A stretch of DNA of 54,391 nucleotides from a virus, in the IMG/VR virus record IMGVR_UViG_3300009168_000014, positions 1-54,391 of that record. The stretch is one strand, 5' to 3'. A program made the position numbers and the translations under genes. This document shows, piece after piece, positions 10,401-17,844 of this stretch; within the stretch, counting starts at the first letter, position 1; each line of letters opens with the position of its first letter. Under the pieces are notes generated by a model. That model was given only the letters and a program-made list of their open reading frames with translations. It had not been told where the DNA came from and searched no databases.

Positions 10401-10626
10401 GGTACAGAAGACACTGAGGACTTTGCCGATGCAGTATAGGGGGGCGTTCCAAGATATAGTGGACCAAGCCGTGACTAACGACCTGGCCCACACAATCAAT
10501 CAGAAGGTAGCTACTTTCCAGAAGTCTGCGTATCCTCAGTTGTCTGAGTTACCACAGCGTTCTCCCCAAAGCGGTCCGTTGAAGTATGAAGACATTTTAG
10601 GTCTGCCAGATGAGGGGTTATTCTAA
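7495..10626 (+). CDS. Large internal virion/ejection protein (about 1043 aa)
   Basis: This is the last and largest gene of the rightward virion module. The protein is mostly helical, with hydrophobic stretches near residues 75-95 (NPLVIIGLVMGMGPWG) and 560-580, and a long charged C-terminal helical region. Size and position resemble the large ejection or internal core proteins of podoviruses (T7 gp16, P22 gp16/gp20 position); no lytic transglycosylase motif is evident. I chose the ATG at 7495, which follows TAGGAG; an in-frame TTG nine bases upstream is also possible. The 3' end overlaps the opposite-strand phosphoesterase gene by 116 bp. It contains one reverse 11-mer at 10005-10015. Confidence 0.8.
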   Translation: MPVPTKPKEFADFPLSIYDRPSIAASNLMVGNVGGAFDALFKPDDMSPDEIKTIQNRFLSGIKRENILVKTAIDMATNPLVIIGLVMGMGPWGKVAGLRSMEALGKMGKKIIGPPNASIMRYMSSGTVFRNIKGFVDKMIDVSKRTADFYETSIKAKQLIFEGAGRALTKEERMLVFMYNKKFNTVDNELQTYWKAFIRTDKPLTPDLQRHMKPEVLKVARQLQELTTKLGKDVMLDKDGNVIRDLAAKGTIWDEDYGAPNVIRQNKFREYIYESAGDNATRRRYLQREHGLTSGASGHTKARNHFTLPTIEDMQLMKKYWDPEQWDAVMRLEEKTIGNVRRVLQETVDETRSYYAANKSVWGEDEVAEKLAPKLKKASEVIVHHLSTLGADEPAVLKRISKEVLNISMRNPEEGSVFIDLMARKLGAPARYIMDMDDVMNHYIRSMAPTYAWFTPTSANKTVGLGRELEDMIQGAGFTPEADMQRTIYGDSVRPLLRGFMHPNEFLRSLAHTSRVAKMREVLSTDWARKWIPNNGRQWMMDSLAKSTSMDVGNQLASMYYLSTLGMNIANATNNAFQPFITTVNMVGPNAMGKGMWRVMSGLKTVMKEGPTVGWGKAFSETFKEYTEHFGHENILAAMTRGDILREDIMQSPLKGAWEKFKGAIQLPFGATEKWDRLITFYAGHAKAVSEGAEAIEAGTLARNLVQMTQFTGGVVGQPIALQGMWQPLRQYLHFPMRYMEYMYNTLSMGPEPAKLSLGVMGRTLAGSAAAYTAAKNLGGVDIHRGLLFGALPIPEYDKAPFYPWPLVPPAVGMVGDIAQSVLKGDYKGLAGRVGSMVVPGGLAIRRAYRTLAPKYARYDQRTPEGRIPIFNDSGTLVGTRTPMELTLQSVGIKPMGPQQEQAMMKYLLRQRDKIREYRRRYVSSIVDNDLETSNKIQAEFQQEYPTLGELTFRKSDLGYEKQRRTMDRVQKTLRTLPMQYRGAFQDIVDQAVTNDLAHTINQKVATFQKSAYPQLSELPQRSPQSGPLKYEDILGLPDEGLF
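10005..10015 (-). promoter_or_regulatory. Genome-wide 11-mer, site 5 (reverse)
   Basis: Exact copy on the minus strand, read as Val-Val-Pro-Gly in the large ejection protein gene. Confidence 0.8.
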
Positions 10627-11485
10627 AATACCCGTCTTCCCAGATGTCAATACTGACAACACCTACATCGACTCTATTAGAGCAGATTCGAGCTCCAAAC
10701 TTCGTACCATAACCCTGTAGAGCCGGTAGCACTACAACACTATAGTCACTACATTCTACCAGGGAGTACATATGTCGATGACCTCTAATCAGAATATCTG
10801 CTTCAGGTTGTCTATCACTGTCCGCCCAAATCTTATTCTGAATAGCCTCACGAGCCTGTGAGGTAAAGATACTCATAGGACTACTAATAGTACTAATGTG
10901 ATGTTTAATATCTAAGATACATCCATTTACTTCAACCCACTCGTGGGAGCCTATCTTTGCGTGAAGGTGGTCGGCTATCGGTGACTCGAAGTCTTCTGAG
11001 TTACCGGTGTGGTAGCCAGTCCCATAGACCATATGGTAACGGGTGGCGTGGGCTTCCTGTAGGGCACGAACAGCCATCAGTCCCTGCTCATGTCTATCTG
11101 TTGTCAGGAGTTCGGTGCCTCCACTCTTGTCGCCTTTGCCCTCAATAGCATCACCCACTACTACACATAAGTCGATGGGTGCCAACAACTTACAGGTTTT
11201 TGCATACCAGTCCCAGATAGCCCGTCTCTGTAGAACCCACTTGTTATGCTGTGTCACTCCGTCTGTCTCGACTATAGTATCAGGATTCCATTCCGGAGGA
11301 GTCAGACCGACACGATGTCCGCAATGTAGGTCGGCTACCAACAGAACCCTCTGATACTTCTGAGCATAACGTGAGATTGAGTACACAACAGATATAGGAA
11401 GATTGAATATCTCCGCTATCTTCTGTGGACTACAGCCTAATCGTATAGCACTTAAGACTTCGCTTTTGAGTGTTTTCGGGTACAT
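10511..11485 (-). CDS. Calcineurin-like metallophosphoesterase
   Basis: A 324-residue protein. Residues 1-40 look like a helix-turn-helix (IRLGCSPQKIAEIFNLPISV), suggesting DNA binding. The phosphoesterase domain follows: LLVADLHCGH (metal-binding D and H of motif I), VVVGDAIEG (motif II, GD), YGTGYHTG near the usual GNH position, and a late RGHRHMYS (GHxH). These are family hallmarks of a two-metal phosphatase or nuclease. The HTH-phosphoesterase fusion suggests a DNA-directed nuclease or phosphatase, by inference. It is the last gene of the leftward module; its start overlaps the upstream gene by 34 bp, and its 3' end overlaps the rightward virion gene by 116 bp on the opposite strand. Confidence 0.85.
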   Translation of the reverse strand: MYPKTLKSEVLSAIRLGCSPQKIAEIFNLPISVVYSISRYAQKYQRVLLVADLHCGHRVGLTPPEWNPDTIVETDGVTQHNKWVLQRRAIWDWYAKTCKLLAPIDLCVVVGDAIEGKGDKSGGTELLTTDRHEQGLMAVRALQEAHATRYHMVYGTGYHTGNSEDFESPIADHLHAKIGSHEWVEVNGCILDIKHHISTISSPMSIFTSQAREAIQNKIWADSDRQPEADILIRGHRHMYSLVECSDYSVVVLPALQGYGTKFGARICSNRVDVGVVSIDIWEDGYFRITPHLADLKCLHTSTDRFGENAVVTQTTEDTQTSGK

Positions 11486-12141
11486 TTTTTCCCCTTTCTC
11501 TGTTTCGTAAATGCTTTCCGTAGTTCTCTATGTACATCAGAGCACAACTCCTCTACCCGTGGAAGAGCATCCATTACAGCAGTGGTATTCTCTATCCGTC
11601 GTCTACAGTAGTCTTCCTCACGTGTCCACTGCTTGTCAATGTAATCTGAGGTCGAGGTATAGATGTCGTCAGCGTGATAGCGAATCCACGGGTGCATCTC
11701 CTGTCCGCCAAGACAGATGACCTCTACTCGTTTACCGAGGGCTTTTGCGTAAACCATCTCCATCGCAACGCCAAAGGTGATAGGCTGTTGTCCGATGAGC
11801 CAGTTCCAAGTCCTGCTGACCCACGATTTGCCAAGTCGTCCACTGGATGGAAGGATGACCAGCATGAAGTCTGCATCCTTAATCTTCTGGAGGTCTGTGT
11901 GGACTATCATCTGTGGATGACAACGCAGGTGCTTCTTGTGGATACTAGGGACATCCTTCTGCCAATCCAGCCCAATCCTATCAAAAGGATTAGTAAACCT
12001 CAAGCGGTCCGGCAGTAGTCCACTTATAGTAGACATGAGCCACTGCTTAACCCACCAGCGTGCCTGATAGGGATGGGACACATATCCACGCAGGAGTGGA
12101 GAAGATAAATCTACTTCTGTTAATGCGGTAAGTGTACTCAT
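11452..12141 (-). CDS. Nucleoside 2-deoxyribosyltransferase-like protein
   Basis: The 229-residue protein has the layout of the nucleoside 2-deoxyribosyltransferase/Toll-like fold: an N-terminal strand (LLRGYVSHPYQ), then DLQKIKDADFMLVIL, then TFGVAMEMVYAKALGKRVEVICLG, where the Glu-containing segment matches the usual catalytic/binding helix. Family members exchange bases between deoxynucleosides or hydrolyse deoxynucleotides. The C-terminus is a Lys/Arg-rich tail. The start overlaps the upstream stop (TAATG), so it is translationally coupled to the dATP/dGTP diphosphohydrolase-like gene. A role in nucleotide salvage or base modification is inferred from this pairing. Confidence 0.7.
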   Translation of the reverse strand: MSTLTALTEVDLSSPLLRGYVSHPYQARWWVKQWLMSTISGLLPDRLRFTNPFDRIGLDWQKDVPSIHKKHLRCHPQMIVHTDLQKIKDADFMLVILPSSGRLGKSWVSRTWNWLIGQQPITFGVAMEMVYAKALGKRVEVICLGGQEMHPWIRYHADDIYTSTSDYIDKQWTREEDYCRRRIENTTAVMDALPRVEELCSDVHRELRKAFTKQRKGKKCTRKHSKAKS

Positions 12142-12479
12142 TATATTGTTCCTCTAAGAAATTGTTCCAAGCCCATCATTGCACGAGCAGTGAAGTGACT
12201 CAGTTCATCTAATAAATATTCTGGTTTCTGGTCTACTGCTGGTAAGTTCTTATGGGCTAAGTAGTTACCAAGATGCAACATGGCGTGGTCTAAGTTAGAC
12301 TTACAGTCTATCTTGTACCAGTTGGGTGTGCCGTCAGCCTCACGTGGATAGCGTGTACTGCCGTAGCCCATCACCTTAGATACTTCAATCAATGCTAAAG
12401 GAGGGACTTCAGTCATCTTACTCAAGCCGATGTCCGACTGCTTCCCGCCTTTCTCATTCGTGATAATTTCTGGTTCCAT
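12141..12479 (-). CDS. dATP/dGTP diphosphohydrolase-like domain protein
   Basis: A 112-residue protein resembling the family annotated as dATP/dGTP diphosphohydrolase N-terminal domain (DUF5664). It starts with MEPEIITNEKGGKQS and the usual LPPLALIEVSKVMGYGSTRY-like stretch, here PPLALIEVSKVMGYGSTRYP. A helical segment follows with LDHAMLHLGNYL and a DELSHF motif that can hold metal-binding acidic residues and His. The family is common in phages and often sits with DNA-modification or nucleotide-pool genes. The start is 1 bp after a small upstream gene and follows AAAGGG. Confidence 0.7.
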   Translation of the reverse strand: MEPEIITNEKGGKQSDIGLSKMTEVPPLALIEVSKVMGYGSTRYPREADGTPNWYKIDCKSNLDHAMLHLGNYLAHKNLPAVDQKPEYLLDELSHFTARAMMGLEQFLRGTI

Positions 12480-12480
12480 A

Positions 12481-12645
12481 TTATGCCCTTTCTTTCATAA
12501 GTTCCTCTAACATTTCCGCACACTCTGTCGCCTCCTTCTCACTATCGAAGCTCAGGTGGAACTGAAAGTTAGAGACCACACCTACAGCTCTTGCTAACAA
12601 GCCATCATTCTCTGTTGCATAGGTCTCGATAATACGTATAGACAT
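12481..12645 (-). CDS. Small hypothetical protein (54 aa)
   Basis: Small open frame, ATG at 12645 after GGGAG, stop at 12481. It fills the gap between the AAA+ ATPase gene and the dATP/dGTP diphosphohydrolase-like gene exactly (2 bp and 1 bp spacing), which supports it. The protein starts MSIRIIETYATENDG and ends with an acidic helix. It has no cysteines in motif form, no membrane segment and no recognised family. Confidence 0.7.
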   Translation of the reverse strand: MSIRIIETYATENDGLLARAVGVVSNFQFHLSFDSEKEATECAEMLEELMKERA

Positions 12646-12647
12646 AG

Positions 12648-13856
12648 TTATACTCCCTTCACTGGGTTAATAAGTAGTGTTGGCAGATGGATTCCTGGGG
12701 CCATTAATCCTGCCTTATCAATCAAGGCCCTGATGTTTGCATTCAACTTATAGGATACCTCTTGTTGATTGTTAATCTCCTGCACCAACTGTAGGTAGTG
12801 ATACTGATGCATAGTTGGAAGAACAGACGATGTAGCTCTGGATATTTTCTCTATGGTTTTAGTGGATAGCACAGGGGATTCTGTTCCCTTACCGTAGAGA
12901 GACATTAGTATTCGTCGACGCACAATCGGTAGTGTGTCTATCACTATTCGTCGGACTATCGCAATGTCTGATTCATCGACTACCATTCGATTATCACAAA
13001 CACATCTGGACATTGCTTCATCCATTAACTGTTGTAATACTCTGGTTCCTACCTCTGCATCTACTGGTACTCCGTGAATCGGAGTAGTCCTGAACTGACT
13101 CAGGATGTAAGCCATAATCTTAACCTGTTCCAGCAGGGGACCTGGGACCACCGGAAGTTGGGGATTGGCGATTAACTTGTTGTATACCTCATTGATAGCC
13201 GTATGGATTGTCTCTTGAAACTTTGCCCTCCATATATCCTTTGTCTTCGATTTCTCGAACACATGGTCATAGAATAAAAATACTGCCTCTGGTGCATGGT
13301 ACTGTCTGTAGTGACGGAAGGATAGAAAGCGTTCTCCTAGCTGTTGGTTCTCTTCATTGAAGACATCTATAGCGTTGGTGGTGGCTGCGATAACCCCGAA
13401 GCGAGCCTTGTACGACCGTAGTCCTGCCTGTCCTGAACTCTTGGAACACTCACCATCGAAGGCATCCCGCAAGTCACCCTGTATCTTAATCTGTTTATTC
13501 TTGTTATCACACATGATGCCACTCATATCTTTTATCATCAGAACTTTTCCGTCGAGGTCACGTATCAGTGATGGGTCGTCATTTGCATCTCCAGAGTAGC
13601 CGCTGAGTAGGCCATTCTCGGTGATACTGCTGACGCCCTTCGTCTTAGGATAACTATAGAAAGGCCGTAGCCCCTCTGTTTTAGAGGTTCCAGGGGCTCC
13701 TATATCGTAAAGCCACTGTCTCTCTGGAAAGATGGGGACTATATTGGAGATATAAGTACTCAGTAGGACATCAGCTATTGGTATATCATCAGCACTTAAG
13801 GCAAGGTATTCCGTGTAAGCCTGTCTAACTCTTTGTAGTGGTGATAGGTTCTGCAT
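12648..13856 (-). CDS. AAA+ / superfamily-3-like helicase ATPase
   Basis: About 402 residues. Walker A is near GAPGTSKTEGL, Walker B near KVLMIKDMSG, and a sensor-1-like VIAATTNAID follows, the order found in AAA+ and SF3-like phage or plasmid replication helicases. The C-terminal part contains winged-helix-like helices. It likely unwinds or remodels DNA at replication. The frame extends upstream to a GTG at 13901 without a ribosome site; the ATG at 13856 follows TGAGGAG and is preferred. It is clustered with the probable ssDNA-binding, RecA-like ATPase and Cas4-like nuclease genes. It contains one 11-mer at 13142-13152, read as Val-Val-Pro-Gly. Confidence 0.75.
   Translation of the reverse strand: MQNLSPLQRVRQAYTEYLALSADDIPIADVLLSTYISNIVPIFPERQWLYDIGAPGTSKTEGLRPFYSYPKTKGVSSITENGLLSGYSGDANDDPSLIRDLDGKVLMIKDMSGIMCDNKNKQIKIQGDLRDAFDGECSKSSGQAGLRSYKARFGVIAATTNAIDVFNEENQQLGERFLSFRHYRQYHAPEAVFLFYDHVFEKSKTKDIWRAKFQETIHTAINEVYNKLIANPQLPVVPGPLLEQVKIMAYILSQFRTTPIHGVPVDAEVGTRVLQQLMDEAMSRCVCDNRMVVDESDIAIVRRIVIDTLPIVRRRILMSLYGKGTESPVLSTKTIEKISRATSSVLPTMHQYHYLQLVQEINNQQEVSYKLNANIRALIDKAGLMAPGIHLPTLLINPVKGV
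13142..13152 (+). promoter_or_regulatory. Genome-wide 11-mer, site 6 (forward)
   Basis: Exact copy inside the leftward AAA+ gene, read on the gene strand as Val-Val-Pro-Gly. Alternation continues although the genes are now on the other strand. Confidence 0.8.
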
Positions 13857-13967
13857 AGGAAGCTCCTCATCAACTAAAAAACCCAGGAAGCTGGAGACCA
13901 CAGTAGAAGGAGGAGAGTAGTATAATTCCAGCCTCCAGCACCTGAGTTCATTTAGCGATAGTTGATA

Positions 13968-14438
13968 CTATGCCGTCGCTGTCGGGGTTGCCTGTTGTCT
14001 TTCGAGGACTTCCACGATGTCAGCATTGGTGTAGGTGTTTCCATTCTTCTTGCTCTTAGATTGTGTCACCTTCAAGCGAGCCATACTGCCGATGTTCTGT
14101 GTGATGATACCATCGACCTGCTGTATGTCATTGATGGGGGAACCAGCCAAGACTGACACAGCTGACTTCAGTGTGCCCAGAGCCTTCGTGCTGAGGAACA
14201 AGCTGAACTCTTTGCCGTCAATCTCAGGACTGCTTTCCGACATAACCCTGCCGGTTACACTCCAATAAGCATAGGAGCTGTTGTTGTCGGTCTTAATACC
14301 TCTGTCAACACTGACGAGGATAAAGTCCCACAGTCCTACTGGGGGAAGCCAGTTGTTAAACGTCTTGGCTTCGGTAAACTCTTTGGCTGTCTGACTCAGG
14401 ATGGCTTGCATTTGGACTTCACTCATTTGTTCTGTCAT
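13968..14438 (-). CDS. Probable single-strand DNA-binding protein (DUF669-like)
   Basis: A 156-residue protein directly after a RecA-like ATPase gene. The segment from LPPVGLWDFILVSVDRG through SYAYWSVTGRVM looks like an OB-fold strand series, and the C-terminal part KVTQSKSKKNGNTYTNADIVEV resembles DUF669/ssDNA-binding proteins that accompany Sak4-type ATPases. This suggests coating of single strands in replication or recombination; the assignment rests on motif style and neighbours. The ATG follows AAAGGAG. Confidence 0.6.
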   Translation of the reverse strand: MTEQMSEVQMQAILSQTAKEFTEAKTFNNWLPPVGLWDFILVSVDRGIKTDNNSSYAYWSVTGRVMSESSPEIDGKEFSLFLSTKALGTLKSAVSVLAGSPINDIQQVDGIITQNIGSMARLKVTQSKSKKNGNTYTNADIVEVLERQQATPTATA

Positions 14439-14487
14439 GTTAATTCTCCTTTCGAGAATAAATAAAAGTTATTAGTATAGTTACATC

Positions 14488-15444
14488 TTAGGAAACCAGT
14501 TTAGCCCTGACACGCTCCACTGCTTCACTATAGATTTTCTCAAATGTATCCCAGCCACTAGTGACTGAATCACTGTATGGGTCTGGTAACAGTATCTTAC
14601 CCTGCAACGGGGGAATGCCTCTGGCCTTTCCACCATTCATAGATGAGAAGTTCTCCGTGTTCTGGAAGACCATAAAGTATTTGATGAGCTCCTTGAATTC
14701 ACAGGGGACTTGCTTTCCGCCAACCAGTCGAGTCTGCTGTTCACGTACTATCATAGGATAGATGTTCGCCACTATGTGACAGCTTCTACCTATCTGCTGA
14801 TGGATAGAGGCAGAGAGTACTGGTCGGATAACCGTCTTCTCTTTATAGTTTTCTGTGATGGTCTTCTCTGTCAGATGACTGACACATGTCCAGCCGTAGC
14901 CAGCATGTTCCACTCTTAGAACATAATTCCATGCGGCTATCCGCAGTATAGACCAGCCAGCTCCTTTTGAGCCGTAGTCCGTGATGTCCTCTAGAATGAT
15001 ACCTTTAGCTGCATCTGAATGCTTAACCGCAAGGTAGGGATTCAGCAGGTCTAAGTACCAGTCGAAGGTATCCCAGACAACTCTATCATATTGGGGCTTA
15101 CCGGCTTTGGCGTCTGCCTCCAGCTTGGTAATGACTACCTCAAGCTTGTCAATCGAGTTGATATGTATCCTATGAGCTAGTCCGTTTGGTACACTGTTGG
15201 CTCCATCATCGAAGTCCAGTATGAGTGTACGAGCCTGTCCTGCTATGAAGGATGACTTGCCACCGCCTGATGGACCTAACAAGTACAATCTGACCTTCTT
15301 GGCTGATGGCGGACAGTAGCCAGAAGTTACACCAAGGGCCGCATAGTCTGCTGATATTGGTGCAGAGTTCGGTCTAATCTGCTGTACTGCGTTGGTGGTC
15401 CCAGGTGGACTAGGCTGTTGGTTTGGGGTTACGGTGGATTCCAT
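14488..15444 (-). CDS. RecA-like P-loop ATPase (Sak4-type)
   Basis: A 318-residue protein with Walker A LLGPSGGGKSSFIAG near residue 55, then TLILDFDDG and a Walker B-like DRVVWDTFDW. This layout fits the short RecA-core ATPases of phage recombination modules (Sak4/AAA_24 group), which work with an ssDNA-binding partner and a nuclease. Those partners flank it. The N-terminal 30 residues are Pro/Asn-rich. The start overlaps the upstream nuclease gene by 35 bp and follows AGAAGGAGCAGAAA, a stretch almost identical to that before the nuclease gene itself. It contains one 11-mer at 15394-15404. Confidence 0.8.
   Translation of the reverse strand: MESTVTPNQQPSPPGTTNAVQQIRPNSAPISADYAALGVTSGYCPPSAKKVRLYLLGPSGGGKSSFIAGQARTLILDFDDGANSVPNGLAHRIHINSIDKLEVVITKLEADAKAGKPQYDRVVWDTFDWYLDLLNPYLAVKHSDAAKGIILEDITDYGSKGAGWSILRIAAWNYVLRVEHAGYGWTCVSHLTEKTITENYKEKTVIRPVLSASIHQQIGRSCHIVANIYPMIVREQQTRLVGGKQVPCEFKELIKYFMVFQNTENFSSMNGGKARGIPPLQGKILLPDPYSDSVTSGWDTFEKIYSEAVERVRAKLVS
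15394..15404 (-). promoter_or_regulatory. Genome-wide 11-mer, site 7 (reverse)
   Basis: Exact copy in the 5' end of the RecA-like gene, read on the gene strand as Pro-Gly-Thr-Thr. Confidence 0.8.
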
Positions 15445-16666
15445 TTTCTGCTCCTTCTAAAAATATAGGTTTATACTTTGCTACTGCTCCTGTTTCTGCG
15501 TACTCCACTTCTATTGGTGCAAAGGCGGGATTATCTACTGTCGGTTGCTCCATCTTGTATTGTGATTCAATCACGGCTGGCCAAGCACTGGGGTCACAGG
15601 AACACAATGGGTAGTACTCACAGACACGCTCCCACTCTTTGCAGAATGATGCACTGGGGTCTCTGGGGAATAACTCTGGAACCGGTACTAACCCTGCATA
15701 GGGGGCTACGTCGTTGAGGGTAGTCATCAGTTCGGCGTTCATCGGGTCTTCATTGAACCTGATAGCGAATGACGATGCGGCCTCTAAGCCCTTCTCTGCA
15801 TACCACAACTTACAGCGTTCCAGATAGTTGATGGGGTCTGGGTCTCCGAAGTATTCTTTCTCTTCAATGACCTGTCCCTTACGTGGACCACTCTTAAGCT
15901 CTTTCTTCTTGATGGTGAAGTCCCTGTCGGCACCAGACATCTCTATACTCGGCACCTGTAGGATGTCAAGAATGAAGCCGTCTGCCACACGGTCGACGAG
16001 GTCTTCCCGTCCAACCTGAGCGAGGGCGGCTCCCACCAGAATACGGTAGATACGTGGTTGTAGGGTCCACTGATAACCAGTCAGAGTAAAAGAGATAGGG
16101 CGGGTTGTGTTCTTGTAGTCCCTGACAAACAGCAGGTCTCCATCCTTCATATAGTCTAACTCGTCGAGTATGCCGGTTACTGGGACAGCCAGTGGCGGCT
16201 GGTCCTTACCCATCGCCGCATTGAATACTACACCAGCTTTGATTTCCCGTCCCAGTACCTCTAAGCCTGCTGGTCTTGGGAACTTCTCATTGAAGATAGC
16301 GACCATCATTTTGGCTTTGTTGAAGTTCTGCTCAAGGGTCTTAATATCACGGTCATAGTCTCCGAGGAGGTCGGCTCCACTATCCCGTATCTTTCGCAGT
16401 TCCTGTATCTTTTCTCCTACTTCCTTCTCTACCTGTTTCACTCCATCAGGTATCTGAGAGAGTTCAAACAGACGGTGAACTATTGAACCTAACGATGAAC
16501 CTTTGGATACTCTGGTATAGTTAGGCACTAGGCACCAGCGATACCTGAACATATAGCACCGCTTACATCTCAGACAGTCTTTGATTGATGACTGCCTCCA
16601 CGACTGGATGAACGTCGACCGATTCTGGAGAATGGCAAACGTCTTATTAGGATTCTTACTTTCCAT
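15410..16666 (-). CDS. Cas4/RecB-like PD-(D/E)xK exonuclease
   Basis: A 418-residue protein. The N-terminal CLRCKRCYMFRYRW and the C-terminal CKEWERVCEYYPLCSCD hold cysteines placed as in Cas4/AddB-type Fe-S nucleases. The nuclease core shows GSIVHRLFE, GILDELDYM and LFVRDYKN (the D and D-x-K of PD-(D/E)xK). It probably degrades or processes DNA ends for recombination. The stop overlaps the RecA-like gene, and its start overlaps the methyltransferase gene. The start follows AGAAGGAGCAGAAA. Confidence in the nuclease class is good; the exact polarity is unknown. Confidence 0.82.
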   Translation of the reverse strand: MESKNPNKTFAILQNRSTFIQSWRQSSIKDCLRCKRCYMFRYRWCLVPNYTRVSKGSSLGSIVHRLFELSQIPDGVKQVEKEVGEKIQELRKIRDSGADLLGDYDRDIKTLEQNFNKAKMMVAIFNEKFPRPAGLEVLGREIKAGVVFNAAMGKDQPPLAVPVTGILDELDYMKDGDLLFVRDYKNTTRPISFTLTGYQWTLQPRIYRILVGAALAQVGREDLVDRVADGFILDILQVPSIEMSGADRDFTIKKKELKSGPRKGQVIEEKEYFGDPDPINYLERCKLWYAEKGLEAASSFAIRFNEDPMNAELMTTLNDVAPYAGLVPVPELFPRDPSASFCKEWERVCEYYPLCSCDPSAWPAVIESQYKMEQPTVDNPAFAPIEVEYAETGAVAKYKPIFLEGAENGIHRNPKPTA

Positions 16667-17213
16667 TTTCTGCTCCTTCTACCACTACGGGTAATACTAT
16701 GTCACTTTCTACTTCGTTGCCCCACACATCCCATCCTTCAGTCTTCTGACGGGCAAACAATTCTATGCGAGGAGTACCGAATACCTCTATCGCTTTCCGT
16801 ATCTCATCCGGCTTTTGGGAGTGGAGAAGATTTTTTGAGCTGATAGAGAAGATAGTCGGGACGGCTGGGCGACGAGGATACATATCTATCTTTCCTCTAT
16901 ACCCTACTAAGAGAAACTCTGTTCGATAGTGAAAGCCAAACAAGCATAATCCATTCTTCTTATCCCACGTAATTGTCCGTTGATACTTAAATCCCCATGC
17001 ATCCATAACAGTAAACGCCTTTGGAAGAAACGCCTGAGTAGTCCATAGAAATAATAGACAGTTGTCCTCTGCGAGGGCTTCAATGGGAAGTGCCTGTATT
17101 TGCTCAAGAGTCATTGTCGGATAGTCGAATGTGGTTTGATTAGGTCTGCACTCCCGACGTATTTTTGCTACGGGCCAAGGCGGGTCTGCGTATATAATCT
17201 GATACTTACTCAT
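16656..17213 (-). CDS. MT-A70 family adenine methyltransferase
   Basis: A 185-residue protein with the catalytic IYADPPW (DPPW) right after the N-terminus, followed by TFDYPTMTLEQIQALP, CLLFLWTT and the later RRPAVPTIFSI..HSQKP..IR region typical of MT-A70 enzymes that place N6-methyladenine in DNA (or RNA). No cognate restriction enzyme is nearby, so self-modification or protection from host nucleases is likely. The frame can be extended upstream to 17279, but the ATG at 17213 follows AAGGAG and starts the conserved domain. The 3' end overlaps the Cas4-like gene by 11 bp. Confidence 0.88.
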   Translation of the reverse strand: MSKYQIIYADPPWPVAKIRRECRPNQTTFDYPTMTLEQIQALPIEALAEDNCLLFLWTTQAFLPKAFTVMDAWGFKYQRTITWDKKNGLCLFGFHYRTEFLLVGYRGKIDMYPRRPAVPTIFSISSKNLLHSQKPDEIRKAIEVFGTPRIELFARQKTEGWDVWGNEVESDIVLPVVVEGAENGK

Positions 17214-17244
17214 GGTCTGCTCCTTACTACTATTGTTAATAGAA

Positions 17245-17469
17245 TTATCCTGCATTATATGAACACAATATGACGCCACGATATAGGTCTGGCTTAGCCA
17301 CTCCTATTAGTTCTACTTGGACATCCTCTAGTTTGCACCAAGACCGGAGCTCACCTACATCACTCCTCCGAGCCTCTTCCTCGGTGGCAGCACAGACAAC
17401 AGCGGAGTCATAAGTATCATAGTTATTATTGACTGTCTGCCAGATTCGGTAAATAAATAATTCTTCCAT
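17245..17469 (-). CDS. Hypothetical protein (74 aa)
   Basis: Short protein beginning MEELFIYRIWQTVNNNYD, with a pattern (AVVCAATEEEARR) seen in small phage proteins of unknown role. The start follows AAGGAG with good spacing. It lies upstream of the methyltransferase gene in the same direction. No membrane segment or catalytic motif is visible. Confidence 0.7.
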   Translation of the reverse strand: MEELFIYRIWQTVNNNYDTYDSAVVCAATEEEARRSDVGELRSWCKLEDVQVELIGVAKPDLYRGVILCSYNAG

Positions 17470-17498
17470 TTGTTTCTCCTTATTAAATAGTATAAAAT

Positions 17499-17807
17499 TT
17501 AGTTTAGTGACGGATTGTTGGGGTCAGTGAAGTCTATACGACGGGGTGGCATATCAAAGAGAGTAGGTTCCTCTTCTTCATCTATCTCTTTTATACCTGC
17601 TTCAGTCAGAGGCGGAGGTTGCTGGGGGAGCTCTCTACCCATCTGTAATCGCAGGATATGGTCTCTCAGTGGGATGTAGATTAACGGGTCTGCCATATAG
17701 ACTACTTCCATATTGGCTGCATCTTTGGGGAAGACTACCTGTAAGCCTTCGATGGGTACTGGAGCCAATACGAAGATAGGTATTGGTGCTCCTGTTTTCT
17801 TTACCAT
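17499..17807 (-). CDS. Hypothetical protein, acidic C-terminus (102 aa)
   Basis: The protein starts MVKKTGAPIPIFVLAPVP and has an acidic middle (EIDEEEEP) followed by LFDMPPRRIDF. The acidic stretch could mimic DNA or bind a partner, but this is a guess. I chose the ATG at 17807 after AGAAGGAG; an in-frame upstream Met has no such site. It is part of the leftward module. Confidence 0.65.
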   Translation of the reverse strand: MVKKTGAPIPIFVLAPVPIEGLQVVFPKDAANMEVVYMADPLIYIPLRDHILRLQMGRELPQQPPPLTEAGIKEIDEEEEPTLFDMPPRRIDFTDPNNPSLN

Positions 17808-17844
17808 ATTCACTCCTTCTACCATAGGACTGCTCCTATCCTGA

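Noticed and set aside
3010-10626. Endolysin within the ejection-type proteins
   Set aside because: No lysozyme, amidase or peptidase motif could be pointed to; the lysis enzyme of this phage remains unidentified.
13857-13967. 25-codon hydrophobic frame before the AAA+ gene (minus strand)
   Set aside because: Its ATG lacks a ribosome site; it may be chance in a short gap.
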